Shown here in pieces: positions 33,728-39,123 of a stretch of 39,123 bases of DNA. The notes under the pieces are model-generated. The model worked only from the letters and a program-made list of their open reading frames with translations. It did not search any database and was not told the origin of the DNA. Position numbers and translations under genes: made by a program. Positions within the stretch are counted from its first letter, which is position 1, and each line of letters begins with the position of its first letter. Source of the stretch: Bacteroidia bacterium. Lineage in GTDB: Bacteria; Bacteroidota; Bacteroidia; 2-12-FULL-35-15. The stretch lies in NCBI GenBank assembly GCA_020051175.1, contig JAGVJJ010000019.1, positions 1-39,123 on the forward strand. Reading direction: 5' to 3'.

Positions 33728-34565
33728 AATTTTCAGGTATTTTAAAAGGGAAGCTCTGCTCCTCATCTAAACGAGGTTTCGCATAATTAATATCTATTGT
33801 AATGTTTTTCTGGGTGCGTATGCTGTAATTCATTTTCAAAGGAAACAACTGAGCAGAATCAACCTGTGTATATTCCGAAAAACGGGCATCAAATACACGT
33901 TCGGGATTAAATTCATAAAAAAGAATGCGGGATATTTTAAACGTTTCCGGCTGCATGTAAATACTCTGTGCCGGTTCCCTGAGCTCCTTTCCTTTTTCCA
34001 TTACTTTACGCAGCTTGAATTTACGTATTGTCCCTAGGAGATACTGGCAGTTATCAATACCAGGCTTTAGCTTCTCGTCTTCATTATAAAAAGTAGCGCT
34101 GTTACCAACCAGCAAGGACTGCAATATTTCATAATCCAAAGGTGTATTTAAAAGCCTGCTTATGTAGCTGAAATCACCTTTAAAATAAGTATTGTTCAAA
34201 CGGTTAAAGAACTTCACAGAATCTTTTGTAATGAAAACCCGTGCACCTTCAATCCCCAGCTTAGAAATGGACATCCATATAATACTGTCCCTGCGGATTC
34301 GTAATGAAATGGAAAAGGTATTTGAAGTGCTGTCGATTGTTGCATCTACATTTAATTTTGCGTTAAGCTTATCAAAAACAAACTCATTTGCTTTCAGGTA
34401 ACCTGTCAAAGCCCTTGCATTTTTATAATCCAGGTTGCAGCGTGTTGGGGTTTGGACAATATCCTTTTTTTGTTTGCAGGCCAATAACAAGGGCAACAAA
34501 AAGAAACAGAAAATAGCGCGTTTTCCTCTGATGACAAACATAAAAAATTCAGAAAACTTACTCAT
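33696..34565 (-). CDS. DUF4292 lipoprotein (LolA-like)
   Basis: 289 residues from the ATG at 34565 (MSKFSEFFMFVIRGKRAIFCFFLLPLLLACKQ), whose lipobox LLAC marks lipid attachment at Cys. This ATG overlaps the stop of the TPR gene (ATGAGTAA), a sign of translational coupling. The body is a single beta-rich domain (LNVDATIDSTSNTFSISLRIRRDSIIWMSISKLGIEGARVFITKDSVKFFNRLNNTYF) of the DUF4292 family, which resembles LolA/LolB-like folds. Its exact role is unknown; the cluster suggests outer-membrane or peptidoglycan work. Confidence 0.88.
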   Translation of the reverse strand: MSKFSEFFMFVIRGKRAIFCFFLLPLLLACKQKKDIVQTPTRCNLDYKNARALTGYLKANEFVFDKLNAKLNVDATIDSTSNTFSISLRIRRDSIIWMSISKLGIEGARVFITKDSVKFFNRLNNTYFKGDFSYISRLLNTPLDYEILQSLLVGNSATFYNEDEKLKPGIDNCQYLLGTIRKFKLRKVMEKGKELREPAQSIYMQPETFKISRILFYEFNPERVFDARFSEYTQVDSAQLFPLKMNYSIRTQKNITIDINYAKPRLDEEQSFPFKIPENYEQLVYKEQQ

Positions 34566-36378
34566 ACAGCTTTTTGTCAGCAATTTTTTTATCAATTAAC
34601 TCTGTTGTGCTGCCCGCTTTTTTGGCTTCCGACCAGTATTTTAAAGCCTCTTCTGTTTCACCCAGTTTGTAAAGCACATCACCATAATGCTCCAGTAATG
34701 TTCCGTTTGATTTGCCACCGGTTTCAAGGGCTTTCCCTATCCATACCTTGGCATCATCGTATTTTTTCATCTGGTATAAAATCCAACCGTAAGTATCCTG
34801 GTAAGAGCTATTGTTAGGCTCCAGCTCATTGCTCTTTTTTGACATGGCTTCTGCCTTGGCCAAATCAGAATTACGCAACGACAGGTAATAAGCGTAGTTA
34901 TTCAGCACATAAGTATTGTCCCCATCAATCTCAAGAGCTTTGGTGTATGCCGAATCGGAAGCTGCGTAATTTTTAAGTTGATTTTGGGCATCGCCAATAT
35001 TTGCATAAAATTGCGACAGAAGAGGTTCATTACCAAACACGTATTCTAACCCGGCATTCAGGACATCAACCGCCTGCTGGTAATTTTTCAGCTGGATATT
35101 TGAAACACCATTAAAAAAATATGGCAAATATTGGTTGGGAAAGAGCTCTATGGTTTCTTTGCTTTCTTTTTCCATTGCAGAAAAATCATTCAACTCCGAT
35201 TCAATGCGAAGCAGTGCATCCCATAAAGCATATTTTTCTTTATCAAGTGCAATGGCTTTTCTAAACTGCACCCGTGCTTCCTCAAAGTTCCTGTCGCGGT
35301 ATAAAAAATCACCATAAATAGAAAAAGCTTTGGCATCATCGGAGTGCACATCCACCAGTATTTTGCACAGTTCTTCAGCGTCAGCCCTAAGTTCGGTGTA
35401 GGATTCGGTGATGTTATAATAGGACAACAGAATTTTAACTTTCGTATCAATATCCAGGTCTTTGCTTCTGAAAGCAGCTTTAATTTCGTTAAAAGATTTG
35501 TCGTTCTGCTTTAGTTTGCGGTAGTAATCAGCCAGGGACAGGTGTACATAAGGGTTTTCCGGATCAACTTTCTGCAAATCAGTATATGCTGCATATGCTT
35601 TTTCATTTTCTCCTTTATCAAGGTATAATTCACCCAGTATTCCATAGTATTTTGCTTCTTTCGGGAATACCTTTATAAGCTTCTGTATTTCTACAAGTGC
35701 TTTTTCGTAGTTATTTATTGCCTTATAAATTTTAAACTTCTGTAATGTGGCATCTTCGGAAACACCAATCATTGCTTCTACCTTGTCATATACCTTTATT
35801 GCATCTGAAGCCTTGCTTTTATAAATATACAGGTTTGCTAGCTCATAGTACAGTTCCAGGCGATCAGGATATTCTTTGATCAGTTTCTGATAAACAGCAA
35901 TGGCATCGTCCATCATTTTATTCTCTTTCAGGCAATCAATATAAAGCATCTGGTACCAGATGTTTTTAGGCTCCATCTGTGCCGCTTTTTTACTGAATGC
36001 AAGCGCCTGCTTACGGTTATTGCGAAAAGCATATATAGTAGCCAGCTCATAAGTAGCTGCCGAGCTGCCAGGATACACATGCAGTGCCTGTACTAGCAAT
36101 GATTCAGCCTGACTGTAATTGCCCAGTATTTTTTCACGATTGGCATCAAAAAAATAACGCTCAAATTCAATACGCTGTCTGTCCGATAGGCTACTCCCTC
36201 CGTCCCCGGTAGTTTTGGAACTTTTACCGGAAGCTGAAGCTGTAGTTGTGTTCTTAGAAGATTTGCAGGATACAAAAACCAGGCTTAATGCACAAATAAA
36301 CATATACAGCCACCAGCCTTTTGCGTACATGCGCAAACCGCTGCGGCTTATATGAATATTGCCTGCTATCGCTTTCAT
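34558..36378 (-). CDS. TPR-repeat lipoprotein
   Basis: 606 residues. The N-terminal signal ends in a lipobox (LSLVFVSC, Cys near residue 38), followed by a Ser/Thr/Gly-rich linker (about residues 40-65). The rest is a long TPR array of about 14 motifs (AESLLVQALHVYPGSSAATYELATIYAFR...). It should be anchored to the outer membrane's periplasmic face, serving as a protein-interaction scaffold. It starts 8 bases after the sugar nucleotidyltransferase stop and overlaps the next gene by 8 bases. Confidence 0.92.
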   Translation of the reverse strand: MKAIAGNIHISRSGLRMYAKGWWLYMFICALSLVFVSCKSSKNTTTASASGKSSKTTGDGGSSLSDRQRIEFERYFFDANREKILGNYSQAESLLVQALHVYPGSSAATYELATIYAFRNNRKQALAFSKKAAQMEPKNIWYQMLYIDCLKENKMMDDAIAVYQKLIKEYPDRLELYYELANLYIYKSKASDAIKVYDKVEAMIGVSEDATLQKFKIYKAINNYEKALVEIQKLIKVFPKEAKYYGILGELYLDKGENEKAYAAYTDLQKVDPENPYVHLSLADYYRKLKQNDKSFNEIKAAFRSKDLDIDTKVKILLSYYNITESYTELRADAEELCKILVDVHSDDAKAFSIYGDFLYRDRNFEEARVQFRKAIALDKEKYALWDALLRIESELNDFSAMEKESKETIELFPNQYLPYFFNGVSNIQLKNYQQAVDVLNAGLEYVFGNEPLLSQFYANIGDAQNQLKNYAASDSAYTKALEIDGDNTYVLNNYAYYLSLRNSDLAKAEAMSKKSNELEPNNSSYQDTYGWILYQMKKYDDAKVWIGKALETGGKSNGTLLEHYGDVLYKLGETEEALKYWSEAKKAGSTTELIDKKIADKKLYE

Positions 36379-36386
36379 TCTTTTTC

Positions 36387-37385
36387 TTATCGTATAGTGC
36401 TATAATCCCCAATACTGGCATCTGCTGATTTCCCTGTAAATTCCGAAAAATTACCAATCATGGAATTGCTCAGCTCTGCGTTCTTTATTTTTGTATTGGT
36501 TTGAATAATGCTGTTTTTAATGACCGAATTCTCAACCACGCAATTGTCGCCAATTGAAGTATGCGGGCCAATTGTGGAATTAACAAGCTTTACATTTTTA
36601 CCAATAAAACACGGCTCAATAATAGTTGAACCCTGGCTGATAAAGCTGGAATTGCGGATATTGTTCTTATTAAACTCTAAAACGCGCTGGTTGGTATACA
36701 CAGTAGCATCTTTATTTCCACAATCGAGCCATTCGGTTACTTTACCCGGGGTAAAACGCGTCCCTTTTGCTTTCATATTTTCCAATGCGTTGGTAAGCTG
36801 GTACTCTCCTTTTTCCTTAATGTCGTTGTCAAGTAAGTATTGCAGCTCGTTTCTCAGGTAATCGCCATCTTTAAAATAATAAATACCAATAATAGCAAGG
36901 TCAGAAACAAATTCCTGGGGCTTTTCGACAAAATCAGTAATTACATTGTTTGCATCCAGCTTCACCACACCAAAAGGTTTTGGATCAGCAACCTTTTGCA
37001 CCCATATAATACCTTCCTGTGAGGAATCCATTTTAAAATCAGCTTTAAACAGTGTATCGGCAAAAGCCACCAGCACTTTACCTGTAACGCTTTCTTTGGC
37101 ACACATGATGGCATGTGCGGTTCCCAAAGGCTCATCCTGGTAGCAGATGCGCCCCTTGGCACCCAGACTTTCGGCAATAGCAACAAGGTTATTTTCAGCT
37201 TCTTTTCCGAAACGTCCCACAACAAACGCTATTTCATCAACTTTTTCATCGCATACCTTGATGATATCTTCTACAATACGCTGCACCATTGGTTTTCCTG
37301 CTATAGGAATTAATGGTTTTGGTGTTGTAAGTGTGTGCGGGCGCATACGTTTGCCCATACCTGCCATTGGAATTATTATTTTCAT
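36387..37385 (-). CDS. Sugar-phosphate nucleotidyltransferase
   Basis: 332 residues from the ATG at 37385 (MKIIIPMAGMGKRMRPHTLTTPKPLIPIAGKPM). A longer frame reads through the inverted repeat upstream and is rejected. The N-terminal nucleotidyltransferase fold has the signature GxGxRxRPxTxxxPKPLxPxxGKP and a YQDEPLGTAHAI motif; a left-handed beta-helix (about 250-330: NSSFISQGSTIIEPCFIGKNVKLVNSTIGPHTSIGDN) follows. It makes NDP-sugars, most likely dTDP- or UDP/GDP-linked; which one is unclear. The cluster's flippase links it to surface polysaccharide. Confidence 0.9.
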   Translation of the reverse strand: MKIIIPMAGMGKRMRPHTLTTPKPLIPIAGKPMVQRIVEDIIKVCDEKVDEIAFVVGRFGKEAENNLVAIAESLGAKGRICYQDEPLGTAHAIMCAKESVTGKVLVAFADTLFKADFKMDSSQEGIIWVQKVADPKPFGVVKLDANNVITDFVEKPQEFVSDLAIIGIYYFKDGDYLRNELQYLLDNDIKEKGEYQLTNALENMKAKGTRFTPGKVTEWLDCGNKDATVYTNQRVLEFNKNNIRNSSFISQGSTIIEPCFIGKNVKLVNSTIGPHTSIGDNCVVENSVIKNSIIQTNTKIKNAELSNSMIGNFSEFTGKSADASIGDYSTIR

Positions 37386-37387
37386 AG

Positions 37388-37495
37388 ACCTCTCCCCGGC
37401 CCTCTCCTTCGAAGAGGGTGACTTTGTTTTTGTTATTACTATTATATCAGCTTCCTCTCCCCGGACCACTCTTTGGGAGAGGGCCGGGGAGAGGT
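37388..37495. repeat. Inverted repeat with 20-bp arms between dut and the nucleotidyltransferase
   Basis: The 20-base arms at 37388-37407 and 37476-37495 are exact reverse complements (acctctccccggccctctcc). Between them is a shorter partial copy (cttcctctccccggaccactctttgg). GC-rich arms of this type recur, from memory, between genes in Bacteroidota. It lies in a transcribed stretch of the dut cluster and could form an RNA hairpin. Confidence 0.75.
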
Positions 37496-37496
37496 G

Positions 37497-37931
37497 TTAT
37501 TTTCCGGTACTTCCAAAACCACCCGCACCACGGTTGGTTTCCTCCAGTTGCTCCACCTGTACCCACTCAGCCTGTTCATGCCTTGCAATAACCATTTGTG
37601 CAACCCGCTCCCCATCATTGATTATAAAATCCTCCTTCGACAGGTTAACAAGAATAATTTTCACCTCACCCCGGTAATCTGCATCAATTGTGCCAGGTGA
37701 ATTAAGAACCGTAAGGCCGTTTTTAAAGGCCAGCCCGCTTCGTGGTCTTACCTGCGCCTCATATCCCACCGGGAGCTCAAGAAACAAACCTGTAGGCACC
37801 AAAGTCCGTTCCAGTGATTTCAAAACAATTGGCGCATCCAGGTTAGCGCGCAGGTCTACACCGGCAGAAGCGCTGGTAGCGTACTCTGGCAACTGGTGTT
37901 TTGACTTATTGATAATTCTGATTTTCATCAT
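37497..37931 (-). CDS. dut: dUTP diphosphatase (dUTPase)
   Basis: 144 residues, the trimeric dUTPase length. Five motifs are in order: [49 protein letters not shown] and the C-terminal [11 protein letters not shown] loop. It splits dUTP to dUMP and PPi, keeping uracil out of DNA. Two adjacent ATGs (37931, 37928) could start it. The start lies 7 bases after the flippase stop, so the two are co-transcribed. Confidence 0.96.
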   Translation of the reverse strand: MMKIRIINKSKHQLPEYATSASAGVDLRANLDAPIVLKSLERTLVPTGLFLELPVGYEAQVRPRSGLAFKNGLTVLNSPGTIDADYRGEVKIILVNLSKEDFIINDGERVAQMVIARHEQAEWVQVEQLEETNRGAGGFGSTGK

Positions 37932-37938
37932 GTATAAT

Positions 37939-39123
37939 TTATACGAGCTGTTTGAGGTTATTTTTTTCCAGTTTCCACACAAAAGCAACAAATCCAAGCA
38001 GGAATAAATTATTTACTACCAGAGTTATCGCAACAGAATCAAATTTGGCCAAACAGCTTATCAGATACAAAGTTACGGATAAACCAAGGTAACCCCAAAT
38101 ACGTTTTAAATCATAATTAACAGGATAGTGTTTATTACCCAGGAAATAAGAAACAACCATCATAGTGGCGTAACATATAAAGGTTGCCCAGGCTGCTCCA
38201 ATATATCCTATCCTGGGAATCCAATATATATTGAGTGTAATAGTAATAAATGCGCCCAGTATTGTCAACATTGCACCATACCCTGTCTGGCCTGTAAGTT
38301 TATACCAGTTTGACTGGTTTATAAAAATTCCCAGGAAGAGGTTAGCAAGCAACAAAACCGGAACAACATTCAGCCCTACGCGGTATTGCTCTCCCACAAA
38401 ATACTGTATCCATGCAATATTCATCATTGTCCCAAGAAAAAGCACAGAACAAACAATCACAAAATATTTCATGATAGCAGCATACATTTCTTTGGCATCT
38501 TTTTCTTTAGCATAGCGAAAGAAAAAAGGTTCTGCGGCAAAGCGGAATGCCTGAATAAATATGGTCATTAGGATGGCTATTTTATAGCAAGCACCGTAAA
38601 TTCCGTTCTGCGCCTTTGCAATTTCTTCGGGCATCAGATAAGGTATCAGCACCCTGTCGAGCGTTTCATTTGTCATACCTGCAAGCCCGGCCACTAAGAG
38701 GGGCAGTGCATATTTCATCATGCGTTTCCAGAGAACAGGATCGAGCTTCCATTTTACTGATTTTATCTCCGGCAGCAGCAGCAGCAGGGTAATAAGACTT
38801 GCTGCAAGGTTGGAAATAAAAATATAACCTATTCCTATGGAAGGACTGTATACAAGTTCGACAAAGGGCTTAAAAGCCGATTCTGGCGCATCGTACACAC
38901 TTTTGCAAAAACCTATAAAAAAAAGGTTTAACCCTATATTGATACCAATGTTCAAAGATTTGACAATAGCAAAACGCCTGGCTTTATTCTGCTCCCTTAG
39001 TTTGGCAAATGGGAGGGCCGAAAAAGCATCGCAACCCAGAATAAATGCAAACCAAATCACATATTCGGAGTGTCCTGAGAACATCAATACATCTGCAATA
39101 TTGCCCGCAAAAGCGCATGTAAA
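37939..39123 (-). CDS. Polysaccharide flippase (MATE-like), 5' end outside window
   Basis: About 395 codons are visible and the frame is open to base 39123, so the start lies beyond the window. Repeated hydrophobic helices (for example [126 protein letters not shown]) match the Wzx/MATE-type polysaccharide transporters. It would flip lipid-linked sugar repeat units across the inner membrane. The neighbours dut and nucleotidyltransferase form the same run. Confidence 0.85.
   Translation of the reverse strand, partial: FTCAFAGNIADVLMFSGHSEYVIWFAFILGCDAFSALPFAKLREQNKARRFAIVKSLNIGINIGLNLFFIGFCKSVYDAPESAFKPFVELVYSPSIGIGYIFISNLAASLITLLLLLPEIKSVKWKLDPVLWKRMMKYALPLLVAGLAGMTNETLDRVLIPYLMPEEIAKAQNGIYGACYKIAILMTIFIQAFRFAAEPFFFRYAKEKDAKEMYAAIMKYFVIVCSVLFLGTMMNIAWIQYFVGEQYRVGLNVVPVLLLANLFLGIFINQSNWYKLTGQTGYGAMLTILGAFITITLNIYWIPRIGYIGAAWATFICYATMMVVSYFLGNKHYPVNYDLKRIWGYLGLSVTLYLISCLAKFDSVAITLVVNNLFLLGFVAFVWKLEKNNLKQLV

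Noticed and set aside
37386..37469. N-terminal extension of the nucleotidyltransferase frame
   Set aside because: The extension translates the inverted repeat; the MKIIIPMAG start at 37385 fits the family exactly.
1..39123. CRISPR arrays, prophage, integrases, rRNA genes
   Set aside because: No direct-repeat array with spacers, no phage or integrase-like protein and no rRNA segment was found on either strand.

Overview
The window looks like chromosomal DNA of a Bacteroidota (Bacteroidetes) bacterium, probably from a Chitinophagia, Sphingobacteriia or 'Saprospiria'-like lineage. The evidence is four secreted proteins with C-terminal type IX secretion (T9SS) sorting domains, a GldM-type protein, an outer-membrane beta-barrel receptor with a CarboxypepD_reg-like plug extension, DUF4292 and EnvC-like proteins, and several TAnnTTTG -7 promoter elements. 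No phage, conjugative element, intact insertion sequence or CRISPR array is visible.

Layout. 1-4351: three secreted T9SS cargo proteins (one cut by the window edge). 4441-4498: a palindromic intergenic repeat. 4585-7343: ECF sigma factor with a small membrane protein behind it, then a GldM-family gene without gldK, gldL or gldN beside it. 7499-10372: AddB-like PD-(D/E)XK nuclease with Fe-S cysteines, divergent from an OmpA-domain protein (10485-11591). 11859-13167: SDR oxidoreductase, a 55-residue small protein and a DUF2945/Tudor-like protein. 13251-15680: TonB-receptor-like barrel. 16114-16303: initiator tRNA with a clear promoter and terminator. 16415-19049: SemiSWEET-like transporter, era and der. 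19208-20284: a SiaB-kinase/SiaC-phosphoprotein pair with its own promoter and terminator. 20440-21824: Rrf2 regulator, a 26-residue leader ORF with four Cys codons in a five-codon stretch, and a phasin-like helical protein. 22002-24229: SulP anion transporter and beta-carbonic anhydrase, probably a bicarbonate uptake and hydration pair. 24934-25617: OmpR-type regulator whose receiver has Glu where the phospho-acceptor Asp should be, behind nested palindromes. 25804-29930: small secreted proteins and a large T9SS beta-repeat protein ending in a very strong terminator. 30041-32215: cyanophycin-synthetase-like protein with an intact ATP-grasp domain and a wrecked Mur-ligase P-loop. 32477-39123: a tight minus-strand cluster reading flippase (partial), dut, sugar nucleotidyltransferase, TPR lipoprotein, DUF4292 lipoprotein and EnvC-like M23 protein.

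Most of the window is housekeeping and cell-envelope genes. The features that best deserve a second look are the Cys-codon leader with mutually exclusive hairpins downstream of an Rrf2 gene, the SiaB-SiaC pair lacking the diguanylate cyclase it controls in Pseudomonas, the D-to-E receiver with its palindromic upstream region, the degenerate cyanophycin synthetase and the orphan GldM. Several structured non-coding stretches (a tRNA T-arm-like fragment, a 135-bp hairpin, an era-der inverted repeat and a 20-bp-arm inverted repeat next to dut) are not explained by the genes. All calls come from reading the sequence; no database search was run.
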